DNA from: Acetobacteraceae bacterium
GTDB taxonomy: Bacteria > Pseudomonadota > Alphaproteobacteria > Acetobacterales > Acetobacteraceae
DNA length: 7,323 nt
Reading direction: 5' to 3'
Assembly: GCA_025356735.1 (NCBI GenBank)
Contig: JANXRT010000128.1
Location: 1 to 7,323, forward strand
Shown in pieces: positions 1 through 6,090 of this stretch. The notes under the pieces are model-generated. The model had not been told where the DNA came from and searched no databases. It worked only from the letters and a program-made list of their open reading frames with translations. The translations under genes were made by a program, and so were the position numbers. Every line of letters begins with the position of its first letter. Within the stretch, counting starts at the first letter, position 1.

Positions 1-2
1 AC

Positions 3-155
3 CAGGTCCTCATGGCCTATTACGTCGGCACCTTCACCACGGGCACGAAATTCCAATTGGAGAAACCCGGCCTTGGCTGGAAAACCGATACCACAATCCT
101 CGGCCCCGAAGCCGCCCAGCCCACCACGTGCAAGATGAAGCGGCCGATAGCGTAG
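3..155 (+). CDS. C-terminal tail of an unrecognised protein (5' end outside window)
   Basis: An open frame runs in from the left edge and stops at TAG 153-155, giving about 50 residues. It reads QVLMAYYVGTFTTGTKFQ at the start and ends in TTCKMKRPIA. Codons mostly end in G or C, as in the clearly real genes here, and the peptide has a normal amino-acid mix, unlike the Arg/Pro-rich readings of the other two forward frames. I do not recognise the family: no domain, membrane segment or catalytic motif is visible in this short piece. It converges with the minus-strand PEP-CTERM gene, leaving 134 bp between the two stops. The gene could equally be a remnant; only the sequence to the left would tell. 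Confidence 0.45.
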   Translation, partial: QVLMAYYVGTFTTGTKFQLEKPGLGWKTDTTILGPEAAQPTTCKMKRPIA

Positions 156-245
156 CAAGGCCGGGCTCTCTCTGCGGGCATTCCAATTGCCGAAGGTGGC
201 AATCGAAACCTTTGCCCGCTCCGCCCAGACCCGCCAGGAGACGAA

Positions 246-280
246 CCCCGCTTCCAGGCAAATTGGCACCGGAAGCGGGG
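246..280 (-). terminator. Terminator-like hairpin after the PEP-CTERM gene
   Basis: CCCCGCTTCC (246-255) and GGAAGCGGGG (271-280) form a perfect 10-bp GC-rich inverted repeat with a 15-base loop. It begins 10 bp past the stop of the minus-strand PEP-CTERM gene and 90 bp past the stop of the plus-strand gene at the left edge. There is no clean T-run on either side (TTCGTCTCCT follows on the minus strand), so intrinsic termination may be weak. It could work for either of the two convergent genes or simply protect a 3' end. Confidence 0.5.
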
Positions 281-289
281 ACGCGAAGT

Positions 290-892
290 TCAGCGGCGGC
301 GGCGTGCCGCGGCGAGGCCGAGCAGGCCACTGCCGAGCAGCGCCAGGCTGACCGGCTCTGGAACCGCGGTCGCGCTGTTGAACTCAAGGAAGTCGATGGC
401 GCTGGCGTTATTGCCGCCGCCGGGCGCCACGACGATGCGATCGAACAGGCTGCCGGTAAAGCCCGTAAACATCCCGTCATACTGGGTGGTGAAGGCGGCA
501 GTCTCGACCAGCGTGGTACCAAGATAGCTTGTCAGCGTGGAGGTGCCGGGATTGGTCACGAATGCGAACACCGCGTCGCTGACGGGGACCGTAAAATCGA
601 TCTCGAATGTTGGGCCGCACGTGCAGTTGCTGTTGAAGTCGGTCAGTGAATTGCCGACGACGTTCGGGTATTGGCCGTTGTAAACGCTGGTCTGCCACGT
701 CCCGATGAAGCTGGCGCCGAGCCCGGCATACTGGTTCGTGACCGCGGTGCCTTCGGCGAGGCCAAGCTCCTCGAAAGTGATCGTATTGGTTGGAGCAACC
801 AGGCCGGTAGGCGACTGGTAGGGAGTGGCCTGCGCGTATGACGCGAACAGCGCCGCGGCAAGAGCGAGAGGAGCGGCAAACGAGAGTTTCAT
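290..892 (-). CDS. PEP-CTERM sorting domain-containing exported protein
   Basis: A 200-aa protein exported by Sec and then handled by an exosortase (EpsH/XrtA type), which recognises the C-terminal PEP-CTERM tag. Such proteins are typically surface or matrix components made alongside exopolysaccharide. Seen: an N-terminal signal peptide, residues 1-22 (MKLSFAAPLALAAALFASYA then QA), with a likely cut after AQA. A beta-rich mature domain follows, including TITFEELG and NQYAGLGASF, which resembles other PEP-CTERM cargo. A C-x-C pair sits at residues 90-92. The tail at 177-200 has the three expected parts: VPEP, a hydrophobic stretch SLALLGSGLLGLAAA, and a basic end RRRR. The start at 892 is chosen because the signal peptide begins there; the upstream ATGs at 970 and 955 fall inside or at the start site of the sigma-54 promoter. 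No strong Shine-Dalgarno is visible before 892. No exosortase gene lies in the window, so the sorting enzyme must be elsewhere. The specific function of the mature domain is unknown. Confidence 0.93.
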   Translation of the reverse strand: MKLSFAAPLALAAALFASYAQATPYQSPTGLVAPTNTITFEELGLAEGTAVTNQYAGLGASFIGTWQTSVYNGQYPNVVGNSLTDFNSNCTCGPTFEIDFTVPVSDAVFAFVTNPGTSTLTSYLGTTLVETAAFTTQYDGMFTGFTGSLFDRIVVAPGGGNNASAIDFLEFNSATAVPEPVSLALLGSGLLGLAAARRRR

Positions 893-965
893 GCTGGAAG
901 AACTTTCTAAAAGAATTGAGCAAAGCGTCGAAAAATTTCGATACAACCTTTGCATATGTTTTAGA

Positions 966-981
966 TGCAATTGCTATGCCA
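966..981 (-). promoter_or_regulatory. Sigma-54 (RpoN) -24/-12 promoter for the PEP-CTERM gene
   Basis: On the minus strand the sequence is TGGCAT-AGCAA-TTGCA. It matches the RpoN consensus TGGCAC-RNNNN-TTGCW at every defined position except the sixth base, with the required GG-N10-GC spacing. The predicted start site is about 955, giving a leader of roughly 63 bases before the ATG at 892. The site lies in an AT-rich island between GC-rich coding sequence. In bacteria with the exosortase system, PEP-CTERM genes are known to be driven by RpoN with the PrsK/PrsR two-component pair, so site and gene type agree. Confidence 0.75.
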
Positions 982-1032
982 AATGTTAAACTACTGAAAT
1001 TATTGATATAAATAAAGGGACGAAAGCGGCTT

Positions 1033-1044
1033 GTAAAATTTTAC
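1033..1044. promoter_or_regulatory. AT-rich palindrome, candidate activator (enhancer) site upstream of the sigma-54 promoter
   Basis: GTAAAATTTTAC is a perfect 12-bp palindrome. Flanking bases extend it imperfectly, TTGTAAAATTTTACGACAA (1031-1049), with TTGT on one side and ACAA on the other after a small offset. Its centre is about 83 bp upstream of the predicted sigma-54 start site, the usual range for a bacterial enhancer-binding protein. By analogy with known PEP-CTERM regulation the binder could be a PrsR-like regulator; that is inference. It overlaps the stop codon of the coding-like remnant at 1041-1265. Confidence 0.4.
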
Positions 1045-1265
1045 GACAAATACTTTAAATTTCCGGCGTAAGCCTTCAGGCACAGGACTTGCCCCCACAG
1101 CTTTGCCGCCCGCCTCCTCGGCGCGCCACGCATCCCGTGCCGCTCTGCTGCTAGCTCGTCCAACCCAGACCTCTGCGCGCTCATCACCTGCTCCCCGTTT
1201 AAGAGCAGCGTGGCGTCAAGCAGCTCTGCCGCCGCGGCCCTGTCTTTGGCTTCGAACTGGCCCAT
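1041..1265 (-). pseudogene. Coding-like remnant, possibly the N-terminus of a phosphoribosyltransferase-like (PRTase-CE type) gene
   Basis: From ATG at 1265 a 74-codon frame begins MGQFEAKDRAAAAELLDAT and continues LLLNGEQVMSAQRSGLDELA, then becomes Arg-rich and stops at 1041 with NLKYLS. The preceding in-frame residue is Trp. The opening W-x-x-QF-x-x-x-DR-x-x-A-x-x-LL pattern recalls from memory the N-terminal helical part of phosphoribosyltransferase-like proteins, where such a segment precedes the catalytic fold; no PRPP-binding motif is present. If the likeness is real, this is a truncated leftover, since the rest of the domain is missing and the frame ends in the AT-rich promoter island. 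It lies directly beside the IS1380 remnant, on the same strand. It could also be a chance open frame. The 1266-1376 stretch between it and the element shows nothing else recognisable. Confidence 0.25.
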
Positions 1266-1376
1266 CCATCGCTGTCCGCCGAGTGACCGGCGATGTGTTC
1301 GCTGCTCTGACGCGGTTGTCGCGCTCCCGGCCGACGTCGGGACGCACCTCTCCTGTCGGTGGTCTGCCCGGTTGGT

Positions 1377-2808
1377 GATGCCATCGTCGCTCAACATCGT
1401 GCTGGTGGCGACGGACGCAGCGCCGTGATTGCGTCGAGTATCTGCTGAAATAACCCGCGCGAGACCATGACCTCGGCCATCTGGAACGTGGTCAAGTACC
1501 CGTGCCGAACGATCTTTGCGCCAATCTTGACCAGCCGGTCGGGCAACGTCGTCATTGACCAATGGCTGACCGCCTCGGGCAAGGTCAGGGTGCGGAGGAA
1601 GTTGGCGAGGTTGTAGGCCAGAGCGTGCAGTTGCAGTCGCACCGCGTTGGCGGCGAAGCGGCGACAGGACAGGCGGGTCCAGACGATCGCGTTCTTCCCC
1701 TCCCTGATGCACGGCTCCGCCGTGCCGCGCTGGTTGCAGAAGGCGACCACACGCTCGGCTGGACGGGTCATGTTGGTGACGATGAATCCGACACGCGGGT
1801 ACAACTCGCCAGGATGCCATTCCACCTTGGCGACCACGCGGCGTGGCTTACTCCACGATCCGGCCCGATAGCTGAAGCTGGCGTGATAGCGCCGCACCTC
1901 ATGTGGCGGGCGTCCGACCGGGCGCTTCAGCAGCCAGCCGATCCGATCCTGCAGGACCGCGTTGGCCGGAAGCCGGATCGTATATTTGTAGCCCTCGGCT
2001 TCCAGGAACTCATAGATGCCTGGATTGACGTAGGCGGCATTTCCCCGGAAATACCGCCGCTGCACATTCTGCCGGTAACGCGCCACCACGGGTTCCAGAA
2101 CGTCGCGCCAGTCGGCGGCGCTGTGGGCGTTGCCTGGGCGGAGGCTAGACCGTTCCAGATCGCCGAACTGATTGAACACGAACAGCGGACGAAGTGCCCA
2201 TTGTAGGCGCTACCTTCCTGAGCGCCGTGCGTCTCGCTGACGCTGCTGTCCATGTCCAGCACGATGGTCGTCTGTGGCGGCCGCGCATGCACCCGGTCGA
2301 TCCAGGCGCCCGACAGATCGGCCAGCGCCGCGAGGTCGGCTTCACTGGTCAGCCACCCGGTCTCAAAACGGCCCATCTGGCTGGTCGAGGCGGCCTGACG
2401 ATCCAGGCCGGTGCGATCCACCACGGCACGCATCGCGGGATCATGAGCGAGACGATCGGCGTCGTTCACGTCTTCATACCCGGCGAGACGGCCAAACACG
2501 GATTGGCGGAACAGCCCGGTCAGCATGTGCCGGGTGTTCTTGCCGCGGCGGCATTCCGACAGCGCCGCCCCCGCGATGTCGGTCAGCCCGAGCGCGTCGT
2601 CCAACTCACGGTATGCGAGCAATCCGGCGTCGGAGGTGATCCGGCTGGCGTGGAATTCCAGCGTCAGGCGGCGGTCGAAATCGACCCGCAGAGACCCGTC
2701 ATCAGCTTTACCCGCTGGGTGTTCCATCCTCGCGATTGCAATCCCGGGGTAACCCTCTGATTTTTATTACTGATTCGGCGCGGGAGTACAAGAAAAAACG
2801 ATGTCATC
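1377..2808 (-). mobile_element. Decayed IS1380-family insertion sequence (ends approximate)
   Basis: The core is the broken transposase gene (1391-2727). Candidate terminal repeats are GATGCCATCGT (1377-1387, plus strand) and, on the minus strand at 2808-2798, GATGACATCGT: 10 of 11 bases match in inverted orientation. The right copy is next to a direct repeat of CCGGGA-type sequence (2807-2822). No target-site duplication could be made out next to these ends, and the distance from the transposase stop to the left repeat is only 3 bp, so the true boundaries may differ. The region 2728-2808 is the element's leader and contains a perfect GATTGCAATC palindrome at 2734-2743. Confidence 0.5.
1391..2727 (-). 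pseudogene. IS1380-family DDE transposase, frameshifted and inactivated
   Basis: Two minus-strand frames together give one IS1380-type transposase of about 450 residues. The first (2727-2191) has RLTLEFHASRITSDAGLLAY, QSVFGRLAGYEDVNDADRL, ASTSQMGRFET and the first catalytic Asp in IVLDMDSS (Asp158 or Asp160). After NGHF (residue 179) the frame is lost. The homologous protein resumes two bases later in another frame as PLFVFNQFGDLER (from 2188) and runs to the stop at 1391. Compared with the usual NGHF-G/D-C-x-C-Y-H-PLF of the family (from memory), about 16 bases are missing, which shifts the frame. More decay is visible: the second Asp site, usually FRADAAF, reads FRGNAAY (Asp to Asn, codon 2041-2039), and the Y-x2-R-x3-E-x6-K signature has Cys for Tyr (codon 1738-1736) and EPCIREGK for EQWIKEGK. 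The start at 2727 has GAGG directly against the ATG. The product cannot transpose. Confidence 0.9.
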
Positions 2809-2843
2809 CGGGAAATCCGGGATTAAGCCTAAAGCTGTGCTTC

Positions 2844-3332
2844 CTACTTCTGAGCGTCCAGCACCTCAGTGAACAAATCCAGCAACCTCCCCCCAAACGC
2901 CTGCATATTAGCCACCCGATCCCCGCTACCGGTCTCCAGCGTGATCACCCGCTCCACCGCCCCAACCACCGCCAAACAGCTATGCCCAGCCGCATCGCCA
3001 TACGAATTCCCCATGGGCCCCGCGGCCCCGGTCTCCGCAATCCCCCAGGTCGCATTCAGCCGATGCCGCGCCGTCCTGGCCAGCAACCGCGCATAAGGCT
3101 CCGAGGACGAACGAACCCCCTCCATCTCGGCATTGGTGATCCCCAGCAGCGCCGTCCGCGCGATCCGCGTGTAGATCACCCCGCCGCCCTGGAAAAACAC
3201 GCTCGCCCCCGGCACGCTCAGCAGCGCCGCGGAAATCAGCCCCCCGGCCGAGGACTCGACGACCGCCACGGTCTCCCCCCGCGCCTTGAGCAAAGCCCCG
3301 ATCTTTTCCGCCCGAGCCAACAAATCCTGCAT
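2844..3332 (-). CDS. CinA C-terminal family protein (PncC-like nicotinamide-nucleotide amidohydrolase)
   Basis: A 162-aa stand-alone protein matching the CinA C-terminal domain. Active members (PncC) hydrolyse nicotinamide mononucleotide to nicotinate mononucleotide and ammonia, recycling NAD in the cytoplasm. Seen: a leading helix; VAVVESSAGG (residues 22-31) in place of the usual A-ESCTGG, keeping the Glu-Ser and Gly-Gly; VPGASVFFQGGGVIY (40-54); LLGI; and ETGAAGPMGN (100-109), matching TGIAGPGGG. The length is normal for a single-domain PncC, with no N-terminal molybdopterin-like CinA domain. The Lys that usually follows Tyr54 by five residues is Arg59 here, and the Cys-Thr of ESCTGG is Ser-Ala, so activity is not certain. 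The start at 3332 is supported by GGAGG (3340-3344) 7 bases upstream; an in-frame ATG at 3353 lacks such a site. The gene ends just outside the IS1380 remnant and appears monocistronic. Confidence 0.85.
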   Translation of the reverse strand: MQDLLARAEKIGALLKARGETVAVVESSAGGLISAALLSVPGASVFFQGGGVIYTRIARTALLGITNAEMEGVRSSSEPYARLLARTARHRLNATWGIAETGAAGPMGNSYGDAAGHSCLAVVGAVERVITLETGSGDRVANMQAFGGRLLDLFTEVLDAQK

Positions 3333-3339
3333 CGACCAA

Positions 3340-3344
3340 CCTCC
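3340..3344 (-). promoter_or_regulatory. Ribosome binding site deciding the CinA-family start
   Basis: GGAGG on the minus strand, 7 bases before ATG 3332. It lies downstream of the alternative ATG at 3353 and so argues for the shorter protein starting MQDLLARAEK. Confidence 0.7.
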
Positions 3345-3406
3345 GACTTTCAAAGCCCACGCTGCGCCACGCCGGCTACCCGATCAACCCGCCTCGGCCC
3401 ATTCGT

Positions 3407-3436
3407 GCCACCAGGCCGCCGCGAAGCCCTGGTGGC
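3407..3436. repeat. Perfect 9-bp inverted repeat (hairpin) in the cinA/beta-helix intergenic region
   Basis: GCCACCAGG (3407-3415) pairs exactly with CCTGGTGGC (3428-3436) around a 12-base loop. It lies in the 314-bp gap between divergent genes, 75 bp upstream of the CinA-family start and 210 bp before the beta-helix gene. There is no T-run and no gene reading into it, so a terminator role is doubtful; an operator or leader structure is possible. The rest of the gap shifts from GC-rich to more AT-rich after about 3465. It holds a TTGACT (3472-3477) that could be a -35 element for the plus-strand gene, without a convincing -10, and a short GTTGA/TCAAC inverted pair (3471-3489). Confidence 0.35.
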
Positions 3437-3646
3437 TCCCCACCTGCCGGCATTCGGCGATCACGAGAATGTTGACTATGCAATTCAACCTCAATCACGT
3501 AATCATGCGACATGTGGCGATCGAAACGAAATCTATCCGACACCTCACGCGATCCTCCGGCACATCCCAGTCCATTTAAGCTTACCAACGGATAATCAGG
3601 CCAAAATTCCAGCAACGCGGCGTTTTTCAAACAAAGGTCCATCCAC

Positions 3647-5281
3647 ATGGCAATACTCACGGTCGGCGCCGGCATGCAGTACAGCCGCATCGGCGATGCC
3701 GTCCTCGCCTCCCATGACGGCGACGTGCTCCAGGTCCAGGCCGGCACCTACGTCAACGATTTCGCCACCATCAACACCAAGATCACCATCATGGGCATCG
3801 GCGGCATGGTCCACCTGCTCGCTACCCAGCCGCCGCCCGACGGCAAGGCCATCTTCACCACCAACACCGACGTCACCCTCGATCACCTGGAGTTCTCGGG
3901 CGCCAAGGTCGCCGACGGCAACGGTGCCGGCGTCCGTTTCCAGGCTGGCAACCTGACCATCACCGACAGCTACTTCCACAACAACCAGGACGGCATCCTC
4001 GGCGGCACCGGCGGCATCGGCACCATCACCATCCGGCGCAGCGAATTCGCCCATAACGGCGTCGGCGACGGCTACACCCACAACATCTACATCGGCGACA
4101 TCGCCAGCCTGGTGATCGACCAGAGCTACTTCCACGATGCGGTGGTCGGACACGAGATCAAGAGCCGGGCCGAGCAAACCACCATCACCAACAGCCGCAT
4201 CCAGGACGGGCCCGCCGGCACCGCCAGCTACAGCATCGACCTGCCCAACGGCGGCGCCGCGCTGATCCAGAACAACGTGATCGAGCAGGGGCCGCTGTCG
4301 CAGAACCCGGCGATGATCGCCTTCGGCGAGGAAGGCGGCCTGCACGCCAACACGAACCTGCGGGTCATCGGCAACACGATCCTGAACGACCTTCCCTCCC
4401 GCTCCGCCTCGGCGGTGTGGAACGCGACCGGCATCAACGCGACCGTGACCGGCAACGCGATCTACGGGCTGCCGGCATCCCAGCTCGTGCGCGGCCCGGC
4501 CACGGTGTCGGGCAGCACGACGCTGGCGTCCGAGCCGCCGCTGGTCACCACCTCCCCCTGGGCGCCGGCGAACCTCCCGGCCATCGCCGAACTCGCGGTC
4601 AGCGTCTCCGAGGATGCGTGGCAGGGCGATGCCCAGTTCACCATCCGCGTCGACGGGCACCAGATCGGCAACGCCCACACCGCCACGGCCTCCCACGCGC
4701 TCGGCCAGTCCCAGGTTTTCGCCGTTGACACGACGCTGGCCGCCGGCCCGCATAACGTCGAAATAAGCTTCATCAACGACGCCTGGGGCGGCACCCCCGG
4801 CACCGACCGCAACCTTTATCTCACCGGCGCCACCATCGACGGCAACTCCGTCGCCGGCGCCACCGCCACGCTGTATTCGAACGGAACCGCATCGTTCGCG
4901 GCGGTCGCCAACCCCACGCCCGCGGTGGCGCCAGGCACGCTGACGCTGAGCCTGTCCGAGGATGCCTGGCAGGGCGACGCCCAGTTCACGATCAGCGTGG
5001 ACGGCCAGCAGCGCGGCGGCACCTACACCGCCACCGCGTCGCACGCCGCCGGGCAGTCGCAGCTCATCACCATCGCCGGCATCGTCGAGACCCTCACCCC
5101 GCACGACATCGCTGTCTCCTTCATCAACGACGCCTGGGGCGGAAGCCCCGCCACCGACCGCAACCTGTATGTCGACAGCATCCAGTTCGACCGCCAGGCC
5201 GTGGCCGGCGGCTCGGCGACGCTGTTCTCGAACGGCACCCAGCATTTCACCGCCATCGTTCCGGCCAACTGGACCGGCTGA
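3647..5281 (+). CDS. Parallel beta-helix protein with two CBM60-like carbohydrate-binding modules
   Basis: A 544-aa protein. Residues about 10-300 look like a right-handed parallel beta-helix of the pectate lyase/NosD type. It opens with YSRIGDAVLASHDGDVLQVQ and AGTY, the usual first turn of this fold, and continues with irregular turns such as LTITDSYFHNNQDGI, ITIRRSEFAHNG and LVIDQSYFHDA. Two tandem modules follow, at about 316-420 and 432-541. Each has SEDAWQGDAQFTI, an ATASHA segment, GQSQ, FINDAWGG (375-382 and 492-499), TDRNLY and a final SNGT. These motifs fit the Ca-dependent xylan-binding module family CBM60. A Pro/Ala linker (ANPTPAVAPGT) joins them. The likely role is binding, and perhaps cleaving or modifying, a polysaccharide; no catalytic residues can be assigned. 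There is no N-terminal signal peptide, so export, if any, would be by type I secretion or another non-Sec route, yet no RTX GGxGxD repeats are present. AAGG (3634-3637), 9 bases before the ATG, is a moderate ribosome site. Confidence 0.88.
   Translation: MAILTVGAGMQYSRIGDAVLASHDGDVLQVQAGTYVNDFATINTKITIMGIGGMVHLLATQPPPDGKAIFTTNTDVTLDHLEFSGAKVADGNGAGVRFQAGNLTITDSYFHNNQDGILGGTGGIGTITIRRSEFAHNGVGDGYTHNIYIGDIASLVIDQSYFHDAVVGHEIKSRAEQTTITNSRIQDGPAGTASYSIDLPNGGAALIQNNVIEQGPLSQNPAMIAFGEEGGLHANTNLRVIGNTILNDLPSRSASAVWNATGINATVTGNAIYGLPASQLVRGPATVSGSTTLASEPPLVTTSPWAPANLPAIAELAVSVSEDAWQGDAQFTIRVDGHQIGNAHTATASHALGQSQVFAVDTTLAAGPHNVEISFINDAWGGTPGTDRNLYLTGATIDGNSVAGATATLYSNGTASFAAVANPTPAVAPGTLTLSLSEDAWQGDAQFTISVDGQQRGGTYTATASHAAGQSQLITIAGIVETLTPHDIAVSFINDAWGGSPATDRNLYVDSIQFDRQAVAGGSATLFSNGTQHFTAIVPANWTG
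4592..5272 (+). repeat. Tandem duplication encoding the two CBM60-like modules
   Basis: Two in-frame copies begin near 4592 and 4940. Corresponding conserved blocks are offset by 117 codons late in the module (for example the 24-base identical segments at 4768-4791 and 5119-5142) and by 116 codons at the start, so one residue differs in length between copies. The EDAWQGDAQFTI-coding stretches are also nearly identical, whereas other parts have diverged. This indicates an internal duplication kept by selection rather than a very recent copy. Confidence 0.8.
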
Positions 5282-5331
5282 CACGCCTTGGCCGCGGCCA
5301 CCGCGCGGTCCATCATGCCCTCCAAAGCAAC

Positions 5332-5336
5332 GGAGG
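5332..5336 (+). promoter_or_regulatory. Ribosome binding site of the SDR gene
   Basis: GGAGG lies 7 bases before ATG 5344, the best-formed plus-strand site in the window, and fixes the SDR start. The 62-bp gap to the upstream stop has a GGCCGCGGCC palindrome (5290-5299) but no clear terminator, so read-through from the beta-helix gene is possible. Confidence 0.6.
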
Positions 5337-5343
5337 AAACAAG

Positions 5344-6090
5344 ATGGCCGAACGAGTAGCGGTGGTGACCGGTGCCGGCAGCGGCGTCGGGCGGGCGTCC
5401 GCCCTGGCGCTGCTGAACAACGGCTACCAGGTCGCCCTGGCCGGCCGCCGGCGCGACGCGCTGGCCGAAACCGCCGCCATGGCGAAACGGGGCAGATCCC
5501 TGGTGGTGCCGACCGACGTCACCGATCCCGCCGCCGTCGAGGCGCTGTTCGCCGCGACAAAAGCCGAGTTCGGCCATCTCGACGTGCTGTTCAACAACGC
5601 CGGCGGCAACGTCCCCGCCACCAACTTCGGCGATTTCACCTACGAGCAATGGAAGTTCGTGGTTGAGGTCAACCTCAACGGCATGTTCCTGTGCGCCAGC
5701 GCCGCCTTCCGCATGATGCGCGACCAGTCGCCGCAGGGCGGCCGGATCATCAACAACGGCTCGATCTCGGCGCACGCGCCGCGCCCCGGCTCCGTCGCCT
5801 ACACCGCCACCAAGCACGCCGTCACCGGCCTGACCAAGAGCATCGCCCTCGACGGCCGCAACTTCGACATCCAGTGCGGCCAGATCGACATCGGCAACGC
5901 CGAAACCCCGATGACCGCGCGCATGGCCAACGGCGTGCCGCAGGCCGACGGCAGCGTGCGGATCGAGCCGCGGATGGATGCCAACAACGTCGGCAACTCC
6001 GTCCTGCTGATGGCCAATTTGACGCCCGACGCCAACATCCAGTTCCTGATGGTGGCGGCGCATCGGATGCCGTTCATCGGCCGAGGCTGA
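5344..6090 (+). CDS. SDR family NAD(P)-dependent oxidoreductase
   Basis: A 248-aa classical short-chain dehydrogenase/reductase, a cytoplasmic enzyme interconverting an alcohol and a ketone (or similar) with NAD(P)H. Seen in order: the cofactor loop TGAGSGVG (residues 9-16); basic residues after the second strand, AGRRR (33-37), which favour NADP(H); D58 in PTDVTD; NNAGG (84-88); N110 in VNLNG; and the catalytic Ser140 (NNGSIS), Tyr153 and Lys157 (YTATK). Spacing and length are those of the classical family. The C-terminus ends FLMVAAHRMPFIGRG, a tail seen in one SDR subgroup from memory; the substrate cannot be read from the sequence. The gene follows the beta-helix gene by 62 bp on the same strand. 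Its last 17 bp overlap, tail to tail, the amine oxidase-family gene on the other strand. Confidence 0.95.
   Translation: MAERVAVVTGAGSGVGRASALALLNNGYQVALAGRRRDALAETAAMAKRGRSLVVPTDVTDPAAVEALFAATKAEFGHLDVLFNNAGGNVPATNFGDFTYEQWKFVVEVNLNGMFLCASAAFRMMRDQSPQGGRIINNGSISAHAPRPGSVAYTATKHAVTGLTKSIALDGRNFDIQCGQIDIGNAETPMTARMANGVPQADGSVRIEPRMDANNVGNSVLLMANLTPDANIQFLMVAAHRMPFIGRG

Noticed and set aside
128..649. A 173-codon plus-strand frame opposite the PEP-CTERM gene
   Set aside because: The peptide has no family likeness, while the minus strand has a signal peptide and PEP-CTERM tail.
2728..2843. Possible exact IS1380 end and target duplication
   Set aside because: No matching short duplication could be found at the other side, so the boundary is only given as approximate.
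3433..3448. A GG-N10-GC match on the plus strand, possible second sigma-54 site before the beta-helix gene
   Set aside because: Several other consensus positions mismatch and it overlaps the GC-rich hairpin; such matches are expected by chance in GC-rich DNA.
2736..3956. A 406-codon plus-strand frame across the cinA gene and intergenic region
   Set aside because: It is rich in Pro, Arg and His with no motif, and crosses a well-supported minus-strand gene and the start of the beta-helix gene.
3596..5284. A 562-codon open frame antisense to the beta-helix gene
   Set aside because: Its translation is a low-complexity Gly/Val/Asp/Arg-rich string typical of the strand opposite a GC-rich gene, while the plus strand gives recognisable domains.
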